Shown here: positions 1 to 6,865 of the stretch, in pieces | How positions within the stretch are numbered: position 1 is the stretch's first letter | How the letters are laid out: the number at the start of each line of letters is the position of its first letter | Assembly: GCA_034429475.1 (NCBI GenBank) | Contig: DAOUGD010000093.1 | Coordinates: 1 to 14,425, forward strand | Direction of reading: 5' to 3' | DNA length: 14,425 nt | Source of the DNA: JAKQHY01 sp034429475 | Lineage (GTDB): Bacteria > Chloroflexota > Anaerolineae > B4-G1 > SLSP01 | Translations under genes and position numbers: made by a program | The notes under the pieces: generated by a model | Seen by the model: the letters and a program-made list of their open reading frames with translations, nothing else | What the model was told of the DNA's origin: nothing | Database searches by the model: none

Positions 1-20
1 GTTGCGGGCGCGCCCGCAAC
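1..20. other. 20-bp perfect palindrome at the left window edge
   Basis: The first 20 bases are a perfect inverted repeat: GTTGCGGGCG followed by its own reverse complement. It lies 25 bases beyond the stop of the minus-strand CvpA-like gene, so it could be the stem of that gene's terminator. Any U-tract would fall outside the window. On the plus strand no T-run follows (CGAAAAATAC), so a plus-strand intrinsic terminator is not supported. With no spare loop bases the hairpin would have to open its centre. Confidence 0.4.
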
Positions 21-45
21 CGAAAAATACATTCAAAAAGCGGGA

Positions 46-612
46 TCATCCCTGCGGGGTGAAAAAGATGGGATAGTCTATGAACATGAACATAAACAGC
101 ATGGGCCGGTACATGCGGATGACATCCATCATATACGGGCGCAGCATAGAATAATAGAACGCGGTCCTAACTGACGTCCATCCCGGCGTAGCCCGGCGCG
201 GCGCATTGACGGCCACCCCCACCGTATTGAAAAGCACCGCCATAATCAACAACGCCAGCACGATGCCAACCACTGCGCCGAGAACATTGTCGAATCCCCC
301 CAGTTTCGGCAGCGTCGTATCCGCAAAGGCGACCTTGGTGAGAAAGTACGCCCCCACAAACAGGGGGATAAGCAAACCCAGGAAGACGAAAACCTGCGCC
401 ATCTCCAGCGACGGCGGCGCCGCCTCTAACATCCCGGTGACTGCGGTGCCCAATCCCTGCACAATATCCGCAGCCAACGTCGCCATCCCCGCCGCGACAC
501 AGAGCACGTAAAAGATGAGGAACATCATCAACACTCGCAACAACCCCTGCGTCGCCGACAGTCCAATCACCACAACCCCAATCAAGATCAAAAGCACATC
601 TAACGTTGTCAT
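46..612 (-). CDS. CvpA-family-like integral membrane protein
   Basis: This 188-residue protein is almost entirely hydrophobic. Four likely membrane spans are visible, at about residues 5-20, 25-47, 72-95 and 106-132. The fourth begins with the Gly-Gly-Phe-Asp-Asn-Val-Leu-Gly-Ala-Val-Val-Gly stretch (105-116), which resembles the conserved GxxxG-type segment of CvpA (colicin V production) proteins. The C-terminus (151-188) is rich in Met, Phe, Tyr and Pro and looks membrane-associated. Family members sit in the cytoplasmic membrane and have been linked to colicin export and envelope homeostasis; the molecular role is not settled. The ATG start is preceded by a GGGGG-containing ribosome site about 8 bases upstream. 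It is the last gene of the minus-strand run, 75 bases after the epimerase. The family call rests on topology and one motif, so a generic four-span protein is the alternative. Confidence 0.6.
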   Translation of the reverse strand: MTTLDVLLILIGVVVIGLSATQGLLRVLMMFLIFYVLCVAAGMATLAADIVQGLGTAVTGMLEAAPPSLEMAQVFVFLGLLIPLFVGAYFLTKVAFADTTLPKLGGFDNVLGAVVGIVLALLIMAVLFNTVGVAVNAPRRATPGWTSVRTAFYYSMLRPYMMDVIRMYRPMLFMFMFIDYPIFFTPQG

Positions 613-636
613 AAATTGTCCCCCTTAACTCTAAAA

Positions 637-666
637 GGTAATGAGAAAAAAGAAATGGGTAATGAG
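637..666. repeat. Heptamer-phased repeat, GGTAATGAG copies 21 bases apart
   Basis: GGTAATGAG occurs at 637-645 and again at 658-666. The spacing is 21 bases, three times seven, and the intervening bases read as drifting heptamers (AGAAAAA, AGAAATG). It fills part of the 75-base gap between the epimerase and CvpA-like genes and belongs with the other heptamer arrays in this window. Confidence 0.5.
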
Positions 667-687
667 GTGCTCAATCCGCCTTCATTG

Positions 688-1551
688 TCACGCATTTCTG
701 TTCACTGTTTGCAAAAACGCCAACGATTGCGTCACAAAGACCGGCGCGTCCGGGCAAGGATTCTGGAACAGCCCCCGTTGGTAGGCAAATGCGCCAGGCG
801 GGTCTCCGATAGACGAATTATACGTCTCCAGCATCAGATAGTCATCAAAATCAATATCCCGCAGTGCCGTGAAGATGGCGGGCCACGGGATCAGTCCTCC
901 ACCGACCACGCCCCGGTCATTTTCGCAGGCGTGAAGTCCCCACAGCCGGTCGCGCACCGTGTAAATCGCCTGCGCATAATCGCGGATTTCCGTCACCAGA
1001 TGGTAGGTATCCAGCAACACGCGCACGTTTGCGTGATCGGCCAACGCCGCCAGGCGCATCACCTGATCCGGCGTGTTGACGAGGTGCGTGCGGAAGCGGC
1101 TCATCGGCTCCAGCACGATGGCGACGCCGCGCCGCGCACCGTGCTCGGCCAGCGCGTGTAGACCTTCCGCCGTTCGGTCATATTCGTCCGCCGGCGGAAT
1201 CCGCCGCTTGACTACGCCCGGATGCCCGTAGAGTGCACCGGTGTACGCGACCGCGCCCAACGCCGCGCACACGTCCACCTGCTGCCGGTGCCACGCCAGC
1301 CCCCGCGCGCGATCCGCCGGGTCGTCGGCAGAGAGATCGCACGCCAGCGGCCACTCCCCGCCGGGGCTGACGGTCAACGTGAGGCCCAGCGTTTCTGCAC
1401 GTTGCCGCGCCAGCGCGGGCGTGAAGGTCACATCATCGCCCACGGCCAGCTCGAACAAGTCCAACCCCAGCGACCTGGCCGTGTCCAGCAAGCCAAGCTG
1501 GTCGTCCGACCAACGCTCAGTGAAAAGAAAACAATGCGCGCCGTACTTCAT
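688..1551 (-). CDS. Sugar (phosphate) isomerase/epimerase, TIM barrel, ketose 3-epimerase-like
   Basis: This 287-residue protein has the layout of the xylose-isomerase-like TIM-barrel superfamily. The metal site expected for D-tagatose/D-psicose 3-epimerases is readable in order. It consists of Glu148 (in LEPMSRF), Asp181 with His184 (LLDTYH), His207 (GLHACEN) and Glu242 (LMLETY). The HxxENxR signature that binds substrate in those enzymes is present as His207, Glu210, Asn211 and Arg213. The length of about 290 is normal. The predicted reaction is Mn/Co/Mg-dependent C3 epimerisation of a ketose or a related isomerisation in the cytoplasm; the substrate cannot be read from sequence. The gene lies 33 bases after the kinase stop, probably in the same transcript. 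No clear Shine-Dalgarno site precedes the ATG. Instead, two identical 9-base repeats (ATCTGCTAA on the plus strand) run into the start codon. Confidence 0.82.
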   Translation of the reverse strand: MKYGAHCFLFTERWSDDQLGLLDTARSLGLDLFELAVGDDVTFTPALARQRAETLGLTLTVSPGGEWPLACDLSADDPADRARGLAWHRQQVDVCAALGAVAYTGALYGHPGVVKRRIPPADEYDRTAEGLHALAEHGARRGVAIVLEPMSRFRTHLVNTPDQVMRLAALADHANVRVLLDTYHLVTEIRDYAQAIYTVRDRLWGLHACENDRGVVGGGLIPWPAIFTALRDIDFDDYLMLETYNSSIGDPPGAFAYQRGLFQNPCPDAPVFVTQSLAFLQTVNRNA

Positions 1552-1576
1552 CTGCTAAATCTGCTAAATGTGTTGA
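1550..1576. repeat. 9-base tandem repeat overlapping the epimerase start codon
   Basis: Three 9-base units, ATCTGCTAA, ATCTGCTAA and ATGTGTTGA, run from 1550 to 1576. The first overlaps the start codon of the epimerase (complement of 1549-1551). A related stretch lies at 11865-11882 upstream of the methyltransferase, where units read TTAATCGGC and TCAATCTGC. The array displaces the usual ribosome binding position. Confidence 0.55.
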
Positions 1577-1584
1577 CAAAGATG

Positions 1585-2694
1585 TCAGATTAATGTCGGC
1601 AGCCAGATGGTGAAAGTACTCCCCTGCCCTACCTGACTTTCCGCGGTGATGTCTCCCCCATGCAGTTTGATCAACTGCCGAGCAATGTGCAGGCCAATTC
1701 CCATGCCCTGTTGCTCCATCTCTTCCCGATCAAACTGGTAAAACGGCTCAAAAAGGTGGCGCAGAGACTCCGGGGCGATCCCGACGCCATGGTCAGTGAC
1801 GAATATACCAATTCGCTCCGACTGTAGCGTCATCGCCATCGTCACGCGGGCTGGCCGGCTAAAAGAAAATTTGATCGCGTTGCTGATCAACCGCCCCAAA
1901 GCGTCTGAAAAATACCTGGGATTCAGACGGACGGGAGGGGTTTGCCGGGACGTATGCGTTTCCAGGATCACCCCTTTGCGCTCCGCCTCCGGCTCGTAGC
2001 CCGCCGCGACCAGTTCGACGACGGCCCCCAGATCGTTACAGACCTCCATTTCCGCCTCAGCAATCCGCCCGACAATACCGGCTTCCAACTCAAAGATCAA
2101 CAGCAGATCCGCCACCAGGCGGGTCAAGCGATCCGACCCCCGTTTAATGCCATCCAGTAGCATACGGAACTGCGGATCGGACAATCTCTCGGCGTCGGTC
2201 AGCGCCAGATCGGCGTAGCCGTTGATAAACGTGAGCGGCGTCCGCAACTCGTGGCTCAGGATGTTGACGATGCGGGCTTTGAGGCGAGCGGCGTCTTCTT
2301 CGACTACCTGTTGCACGTCATTGGCGCGCTTGAGGCGGGCGCGCACGATCGTCAACAAGTCCTCTGACGAGAGGGGCTTCACCAGATAATCCTCCACCCC
2401 CAACGCTTTTCCGCGCATCACGTCATCGTGGGCGCCCTTTGCGGTCAGGAAAATAAAGGGGATCGCCACCCACTCCGGATGCGTGCGTACCGTTTCATAG
2501 AAAGTATAACCATCCATGATCGGCATCATAATGTCAGCGATGATGAGATCCGGGCGGCGCTGCTGCATCTGCGCCAATCCCTTTTGACCATCGCTGGCAA
2601 GCAGCACGTCATAGCCGACCCGGTTCAACAGCACGCGCAACAGATCGCGCAACATCGGGTCGTCTTCAACAATTAAGATACACGGTTGGACCAA
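1585..2694 (-). CDS. Response-regulator/histidine-kinase hybrid (REC-HisKA-HATPase)
   Basis: This 369-residue soluble protein has an N-terminal receiver domain (about 5-122). Its acidic pair is Asp11/Asp12, the phosphoacceptor is Asp54 (ADIMMP), with Thr84 and Lys106 (KP). A HisKA dimerisation helix carries His148 in SHELRTP. The C-terminal ATPase domain has an N-box Asn272 (SNAIKF), G1 Asp301-x-Gly-x-Gly, an F-box near 315-318 and G2 Gly330-x-Gly-x-Gly. All key residues are intact. There is no membrane span or sensor domain, so the input is probably phosphorylation of the receiver by another kinase. The start is TTG at 2694: a GGGGAGG ribosome site lies 7 bases upstream, and the receiver fold begins at once. 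It lies 43 bases after the DJ-1 gene and 33 before the epimerase. No DNA-binding partner is seen. Confidence 0.92.
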   Translation of the reverse strand: MVQPCILIVEDDPMLRDLLRVLLNRVGYDVLLASDGQKGLAQMQQRRPDLIIADIMMPIMDGYTFYETVRTHPEWVAIPFIFLTAKGAHDDVMRGKALGVEDYLVKPLSSEDLLTIVRARLKRANDVQQVVEEDAARLKARIVNILSHELRTPLTFINGYADLALTDAERLSDPQFRMLLDGIKRGSDRLTRLVADLLLIFELEAGIVGRIAEAEMEVCNDLGAVVELVAAGYEPEAERKGVILETHTSRQTPPVRLNPRYFSDALGRLISNAIKFSFSRPARVTMAMTLQSERIGIFVTDHGVGIAPESLRHLFEPFYQFDREEMEQQGMGIGLHIARQLIKLHGGDITAESQVGQGSTFTIWLPTLI

Positions 2695-2737
2695 CCTGCT
2701 TCCTCCCCGCCAGATTTAACCTCTACCCTCATACCTG

Positions 2738-3292
2738 TTACTGCACTTGCATCCGAGCGCCGATTTCGGCGGACTTTTCAGCGTCGTAAAGCAATGCAAT
2801 CAACGCCAGCGCAAACTCAATGGCCGAGCCGGCACCGCGACTGGTGATGCAGTTCCCATCCACCACCACACGCTCCTCGGCTGCCTCCGCGTTGCGTAAC
2901 TGCGCGGCAAAGGCAGGGAAGCACGTCGCCCGGCGGCCTTCCAACAGCCCGTGAATCTGCAACACCACCACCGGCGCCGCGCAAATCGCCGCGTAGAGCC
3001 GACCCGCCTCGCGCTGCCGCTTGAGCAAATCGGTCAGCACCGCGCTATCGCGCAGATGTTCCGCGCCGGGCATCCCGCCGGGGACTGCGATCAGGTCGTA
3101 TGTCTCACCCGCGCAGGCCACAATGAGCGCATCGGCCTCGATCCGCACGCCACGCGAACACGTCACCATCCGCGCCTGCTCCACGGAGGCCACCGTCACC
3201 TCGGCATCTGCGCGTCGCAGCGTGTCAATGATGCACACCGCCTCAATCTCTTCCGTGCCATCGGCAATCGGAACTAACACTTTCTTGGACAT
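2738..3292 (-). CDS. DJ-1/PfpI superfamily protein (YajL-like)
   Basis: At 184 residues this matches the single-domain DJ-1/ThiJ/YajL size. The N-terminus KKVLVPIADGTEEIEAV contains the conserved Glu17 that pairs with the reactive cysteine. The nucleophile elbow AAICAAP places that cysteine at Cys104, and the SRGAGSAIEFALAL block (151-164) is characteristic of the DJ-1/YajL branch. Members act as protein or glyoxal-stress repair and chaperone-like proteins; the claimed deglycase activity is debated. The gene is cytoplasmic, as no signal is seen. It has its own good promoter upstream (3364-3391) and a GAGGGAG-like ribosome site, so it likely leads a unit with the hybrid kinase, epimerase and CvpA-like genes. 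That context suggests a stress-linked unit but does not prove it. Confidence 0.9.
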   Translation of the reverse strand: MSKKVLVPIADGTEEIEAVCIIDTLRRADAEVTVASVEQARMVTCSRGVRIEADALIVACAGETYDLIAVPGGMPGAEHLRDSAVLTDLLKRQREAGRLYAAICAAPVVVLQIHGLLEGRRATCFPAFAAQLRNAEAAEERVVVDGNCITSRGAGSAIEFALALIALLYDAEKSAEIGARMQVQ

Positions 3293-3313
3293 ACTCCCTC
3301 TTTCACAGCTATC

Positions 3314-3340
3314 TCAACGGATTGAACGGATTCAACGGAG
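3314..3340. repeat. Three 9-base tandem units of the AACGGAT family
   Basis: The units TCAACGGAT, TGAACGGAT and TCAACGGAG lie end to end in the leader of the DJ-1 gene. The same unit recurs at 11047-11101, 11836-11853 and 11942-11968, always between genes or just inside a gene end. Confidence 0.75.
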
Positions 3341-3363
3341 GGAATCGCGTTTTCTCATACTTG

Positions 3364-3391
3364 ATTGTAGCATACCGGCGTGATGTGTAAA
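3364..3391 (-). promoter_or_regulatory. Predicted sigma-70-type promoter for the DJ-1 unit
   Basis: Read on the minus strand, TTTACA (3391-3386) is followed after 16 bases by TACAAT (3369-3364). Both hexamers differ from consensus by one base. Transcription would start near 3357, about 65 bases before the DJ-1 ATG. The leader contains the 9-base repeat. This is prediction from sequence only. Confidence 0.6.
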
Positions 3392-3420
3392 TCCCCCATC
3401 CGTCCCGCTCCAAAATCCCT

Positions 3421-3684
3421 TTACCCGCCTTCCGACGCCCGCAGAAAGCGAATCTCACTGCCCGGCCCGACGGGCTGCTGCAATCCCAGGCGCGTCAGCT
3501 TGCCATCCACCGAGACGGCCAACCCCGCCAGCAAGCGCGATCCCTCGCAGAGCCGCGCCTTGACGCCGGGATAGGCTGCGTCCAGCGCGTCCACCACCTC
3601 CGCCACCGTCCGCCCCGGCGCCTCCACACGCGCCAGCCCGCCGGTCAGATCGCGCATCAAAGAAGGAATCGAAACGCTTGCCAT
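3421..3684 (-). CDS. MoaD/ThiS-family sulfur carrier protein
   Basis: The product is 87 residues, the normal size of a ubiquitin-fold sulfur carrier, and ends in the diagnostic Gly86-Gly87 that is adenylated and thiocarboxylated by a MoeB/ThiF-type E1. Other family features are an early IPSLMRDLTGG segment, VDALDAAYPGVKARL, VSVDGK in mid-protein and PVGPGSEIRFL before the tail. MoaD supplies sulfur for molybdopterin synthesis, which fits the molybdenum hydroxylase encoded nearby. Relatives also feed other sulfur pathways, and neither a MoaE nor a MoeB partner is visible here. It starts 17 bases after the DUF5615 stop, with only a weak GGAAA ribosome site, so translation may depend on co-transcription with the upstream pair. 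Confidence 0.82.
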   Translation of the reverse strand: MASVSIPSLMRDLTGGLARVEAPGRTVAEVVDALDAAYPGVKARLCEGSRLLAGLAVSVDGKLTRLGLQQPVGPGSEIRFLRASEGG

Positions 3685-3701
3685 AGAATTTCCATCAAAA
3701 C

Positions 3702-4043
3702 TTATCTTGCCGGACGATTAACGCGAATAAGCTCACCAAGCAGTGAATCATACGCAGTGATTGCCGTATGGATGCGTAAAGCCAGGCCGGCAAAATCCGT
3801 ATCCAATGTACAGGCTATAATGCCCGCATGGACCTTGCCTTCACTATGCAAACGTATGAAATGTTTCCGATTGATGGTCAACAAAGCGCGTTTTTCGACA
3901 TAAGCAAAAGCCAATACCGCCTCATCCGACATCGCTTGTCCGGCTTTGCCGGTTTCCTGTATCGTCAGTACCTCGTGCCCCAACTGTCGCAACGCTTCAA
4001 CTGCTGGCAGGGGAAAGTTTTCATTGGAATATAGCCGCGCCAT
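3702..4043 (-). CDS. DUF5615 PIN-like protein, putative toxin of a DUF433/DUF5615 pair
   Basis: This 113-residue protein matches the DUF5615 (Mut7-C/PIN-like) family. It has RLYSNENFPLPAVEAL at the N-terminus, LGHEVLTIQETG (21-32), MSDEAVLAFA (38-47), LLTINRKHFIRLH (54-66) and GIIACTLDTDFAGLA (74-88). Such proteins are predicted RNA-cleaving toxins paired with DUF433 antitoxins. I chose the ATG at 4043, not the TTG one codon earlier, because it overlaps the antitoxin stop as TGATG, the usual coupled arrangement. Two positions where PIN-like proteins often carry Asp are Asn here (Asn7 in SNEN and Asn57 in INRK), while Glu8, Asp40 and Glu41 remain. This may be normal for the subfamily or may weaken catalysis. 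One 60-base row of the gene (from 3841) is 40% GC, below its neighbours, which suggests transfer. Confidence 0.8.
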   Translation of the reverse strand: MARLYSNENFPLPAVEALRQLGHEVLTIQETGKAGQAMSDEAVLAFAYVEKRALLTINRKHFIRLHSEGKVHAGIIACTLDTDFAGLALRIHTAITAYDSLLGELIRVNRPAR

Positions 4044-4372
4044 CAAGCCGCCTCATTGTCGCGGATTTGTCGGGCGATCTCATCCTGATGAGTGCGATAA
4101 TATCCCCAGGCATTGACCAGGTCTTCAGCGCGCAAGGTAGGATAACTGCGTAACAAATCCGCCTCACTCATACCCAGCCGTTTTGCCTGTACTAAAGCCC
4201 AGACGGGGATGCGCGTCCGCACAACACATGGCTCGCCGCCGCACACTTCTGGATTGCTTTCTATCCCCGGAAATGCGTCGCCGAGATCGCGCACGACCCA
4301 TTGCAACACCTGCGCTTTTTCAGCCCGTGTCAGTTCGCGCAACATCTGCTCAACTTCGCGCACCGTTTCCAT
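4043..4372 (-). CDS. DUF433 protein, putative antitoxin
   Basis: This 109-residue protein has a helical N-terminal half (1-33), followed by the DUF433 core. That core runs from NPEVCGGEPCVVRTRIPVWALV (40-61) through KRLGMSEADLLRSYPTLRAEDLVNAWGYY (64-92). It is a small winged-helix-like fold found next to DUF5615 genes. DUF433 proteins are taken to be the DNA-binding antitoxin that neutralises the DUF5615 partner and represses the pair. A clear AGGAGG site lies 7 bases before the ATG. The stop codon overlaps the start of the DUF5615 gene by one base, so translation is coupled. A 100-base stretch of heptamer repeats separates it from the upstream hydroxylase gene; I see no convincing promoter inside that gap. 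Confidence 0.82.
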   Translation of the reverse strand: METVREVEQMLRELTRAEKAQVLQWVVRDLGDAFPGIESNPEVCGGEPCVVRTRIPVWALVQAKRLGMSEADLLRSYPTLRAEDLVNAWGYYRTHQDEIARQIRDNEAA

Positions 4373-4394
4373 TTCTATACCTCCTACCCCTAAT

Positions 4395-4475
4395 CAAGAT
4401 GCAAGAGGCAGGATGCAAGATGCAAAATTCTTGCTTCTTGCTTCTTGCTTCTTGCTTCTTGCCTCCTGCCTCTTT
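4395..4475. repeat. Inverted heptamer array downstream of the hydroxylase large subunit
   Basis: On the plus strand the left half is made of CAAGATG-type heptamers (CAAGATG, CAAGAGG, CAGGATG, CAAGATG at 4395-4422). The right half consists of the complementary type: ATTCTTG, four perfect CTTCTTG units (4434-4461), CCTCCTG and CCTCTTT, ending at 4475. The two halves can pair into a long hairpin around AAAATT. The array ends exactly at the stop codon of the molybdopterin subunit (4475-4477). No U-tract follows on the minus strand, so it is not a classic intrinsic terminator. Confidence 0.8.
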
Positions 4476-6730
4476 CAAATCTTCCCCATCTGCTTGAGGA
4501 TGTGCGCCGGCGTCATCGGCAAGTGCGTCATTCGCGCGCCGACCGCGCGGGCGATGGCGTTGGCGATGGCGGCGGGCGGCGGCAGGATGGGCGATTCGCC
4601 CACGCCGCGCACGCCAAACGGGTGACCGGGGAACGGCACTTCGACCAGCACGGGGTCAATCATCGGCAGATCGAGCGCGGTGGGCAGTTTGTAGTCGAGC
4701 AGGTTGGCGTTGAGCATCTGCCCCGCCGCGTTGTAGACGTAGCCCTCGTACAGCGCCCAGCCGATGCCCTGCACCGTCCCGCCCTGGATTTGCCCCTCGA
4801 CCTGCACCGGGTGGATGGCCTTGCCCACGTCCTGCACCGCCGTGTACCGCAGCAGCGTCACTTTGCCCGTCTCCGGGTCCACCTCCACGTCCACGATGTG
4901 CGCGGCGAAGCTCGCGCCCCACTCCCCCACGTCCACGTTGGCGACGCCGATGACGGTGTTGCCGGTGTTGGGCAACTGCCCCGCCAGTTCCGCAAAGGTG
5001 AAGCGCTTCTCCGCATCCGCCGACGTGGCGAACACGCCCTCCTGGTACGTCACCGACTCCGCCGGAACCTCCCAGAGCGTCGCGGCGCGCGCGCTCATCT
5101 TGGCGATCACGTCCTGCGCCGCCTGGATCGCGGCTTTCCCCGTCGCCAGCGTCGTGCGGCTGCCCGCGCTCACGTCGGAGTAGCCGATGCTGTCCGTGTC
5201 GCCCACGCTTGACTTGACGCGCTCCAGCGGCAGGCCCAGCACCTCGGCGGCCTGCATCGCCACGCTCGTCCGCGTGCCGGTGATGTCCACCGAGCCGGTG
5301 ACGAGGCCCACCGTGCCGTCCGGGTTCACCGTGATGGTGCAGCTTGAACGCGCGCCCCAGTTCCCCCAATAACTGTGCGCCACACCGCGTCCCCGGTTCG
5401 GCCCTGCCAACGGCGCGGTATAGTGCGGATGCGCCTTCGCGGCTTCCAGCACTTCCACCCCGCCAATGTTTTGGTAAATATTGCCTTCCAGCCCTTCAGA
5501 ACCGTTCCGCACGCTGTTGATGAGGCGGAAGTCCAATGGGTCCAGCCCCAGCTTTTCCGCCAATTCATCCAGCAAGGCCTCCATCGCAAAGTTGGCCGGC
5601 GTCCCGCCCGGCGCGCGGTACGAAGCCGTTGGCGGCTTGTTCACGACCACGTCGTAGCAATCCACCTGTGCGTGGGGGAAGACGTAGGGGCCGAACATCA
5701 CGTTGGCGCCGGAGCCGGCGAGCGAGCCGGGGTAGGCGCCCACTTCGTAGTACAACGCCGCCTGCGCCGCCGTGATGCGCCCGTCGCACGCGGCGCCCAG
5801 CTTCAGCCGGATCACCGTCCCGGACGACGGCCCGGTGCCCAGGAACGTATCGGCGCGGTTCATCGCCACCTTGACCGGGCGCCCGGCTTTGCGCGCCAGC
5901 AGCGCCGCGACGACGTCCACGTAGCTGTTGTTCTTGCCGCCAAACGCCCCACCGACTTCCAGCGGCGTCACCCGCACGGCGGACATCGGCAGACGCAGCA
6001 GCCAGACGACTTGGTCGCGCACGGCGAAGAGACCCTGCGTGTCGGCGTAGATCGTCAGCTTGCCGTCCGCGTTCCACTCCGCCGTGGAGACGTGCGGCTC
6101 GATGTAGCCCTGGTGTACCATCAACGAGCGGAACTCGCGCTCCACGATCACGTCGGCCTCGGCGAAGCCCTGCGCCGGGTCGCCCTTGAGCAACTGGGCG
6201 TAGACGGCGACGTTGCTCGGCTTCTCGCTCGGCGCGGCCAGCGAGCGCGTGCGCAGCCCCGGATGGAGCAGCGGCGCGTCCTCGCGCATCGCGTCCAGCA
6301 CGTCCACGACGGCAGGCAGCACTTCAACCTCGACCGCGATCAGCGCCAACGCTTGCTCGGCCAACGTCGGCGTGCGCGCCGCGACGGCGGCAATCGGCTG
6401 GCCCGCAAACAGGAGCCTGTCGTGCGCCAACGTCTGATCACACGCGGCCAGGAAGCCCCAATCCTCTGCCGCGACGCGGGCCGCCCGTTCCTCCGCGCTC
6501 AACAAATCGGCGGACGTGACCACCGCGTACACTCCCGGCAGCGATTCCGCCGCGCGTGTGTCAATCGAAACGATCCGGGCGTGCGCGTGCGGGCTGCGCA
6601 GCACCTTGCCGTAAGCCATCCCCGGCAACTGCGCGTCCGACCCATACTTCGCCCGCCCCGTCACCTTCTCCGCCGCATCTACCCGTGGCGGGCGGGTGCC
6701 AATGACTGAAAAATGCTCATCGTTTGCCAT
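4475..6730 (-). CDS. Xanthine dehydrogenase-family molybdopterin-binding (large) subunit
   Basis: This 751-residue protein is full length for the large subunit of xanthine dehydrogenase/CO dehydrogenase/aldehyde oxidoreductase enzymes. The N-terminal domain begins RVDAAEKVTGRAKYGSD (16-32). The cofactor domain shows GGAFGGK (260-266), a YRAPGGTPANFAMEA block (371-385) and QGGTVQGIGWALYEG (649-663). The terminal GVGES places the catalytic base at Glu712. The enzyme hydroxylates a carbon of an aldehyde or N-heterocycle using water, passing electrons to the 2Fe-2S and FAD subunits encoded upstream. The AYRCSFR loop of form I CO dehydrogenase is absent, so CO oxidation is unlikely; the true substrate is unknown. 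The ATG has a CAGGAG site 6 bases upstream. No cofactor-insertion chaperone (XdhC/CoxI type) is present in the window. Long open frames on the opposite strand are GC-bias shadows. Confidence 0.95.
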   Translation of the reverse strand: MANDEHFSVIGTRPPRVDAAEKVTGRAKYGSDAQLPGMAYGKVLRSPHAHARIVSIDTRAAESLPGVYAVVTSADLLSAEERAARVAAEDWGFLAACDQTLAHDRLLFAGQPIAAVAARTPTLAEQALALIAVEVEVLPAVVDVLDAMREDAPLLHPGLRTRSLAAPSEKPSNVAVYAQLLKGDPAQGFAEADVIVEREFRSLMVHQGYIEPHVSTAEWNADGKLTIYADTQGLFAVRDQVVWLLRLPMSAVRVTPLEVGGAFGGKNNSYVDVVAALLARKAGRPVKVAMNRADTFLGTGPSSGTVIRLKLGAACDGRITAAQAALYYEVGAYPGSLAGSGANVMFGPYVFPHAQVDCYDVVVNKPPTASYRAPGGTPANFAMEALLDELAEKLGLDPLDFRLINSVRNGSEGLEGNIYQNIGGVEVLEAAKAHPHYTAPLAGPNRGRGVAHSYWGNWGARSSCTITVNPDGTVGLVTGSVDITGTRTSVAMQAAEVLGLPLERVKSSVGDTDSIGYSDVSAGSRTTLATGKAAIQAAQDVIAKMSARAATLWEVPAESVTYQEGVFATSADAEKRFTFAELAGQLPNTGNTVIGVANVDVGEWGASFAAHIVDVEVDPETGKVTLLRYTAVQDVGKAIHPVQVEGQIQGGTVQGIGWALYEGYVYNAAGQMLNANLLDYKLPTALDLPMIDPVLVEVPFPGHPFGVRGVGESPILPPPAAIANAIARAVGARMTHLPMTPAHILKQMGKI

Positions 6731-6752
6731 AGTTTTCTCCTGAAAATAGTCC

Positions 6753-6812
6753 GGTAGTCGTTAGTCAGGTAGTCTTATAGTCAAAAATGCTTTGCGGCTC
6801 TGCGCCTTTGCG
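6753..6812. repeat. Degenerate 7/8-base repeats between the pseudo-receiver and large-subunit genes
   Basis: GGTAGTC, GTTAGTC, AGGTAGTC and TTATAGTC run from 6753 to 6782. After a short A-run, CTTTGCG, GCTCTGCG and CCTTTGCG follow (6790-6812). The remaining bases of this 135-base gap (6731-6865) show only the ribosome site of the large-subunit gene. Confidence 0.6.
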
Positions 6813-6865
6813 TTAGAATTTTCATCTTGGCTAAGGTGCTCTCTCATAGCACACTGCACTTCGCT

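Noticed and set aside
616..1161. 181-codon plus-strand frame opposite the epimerase
   Set aside because: It is antisense to a gene with a full metal site, has an Arg/His-rich translation, and begins in the repeat region.
5375..6709. 444-codon plus-strand frame opposite the molybdopterin subunit
   Set aside because: It is a composition shadow: Arg/His/Gln-rich translation, no motif, and it lies within a well-supported gene.
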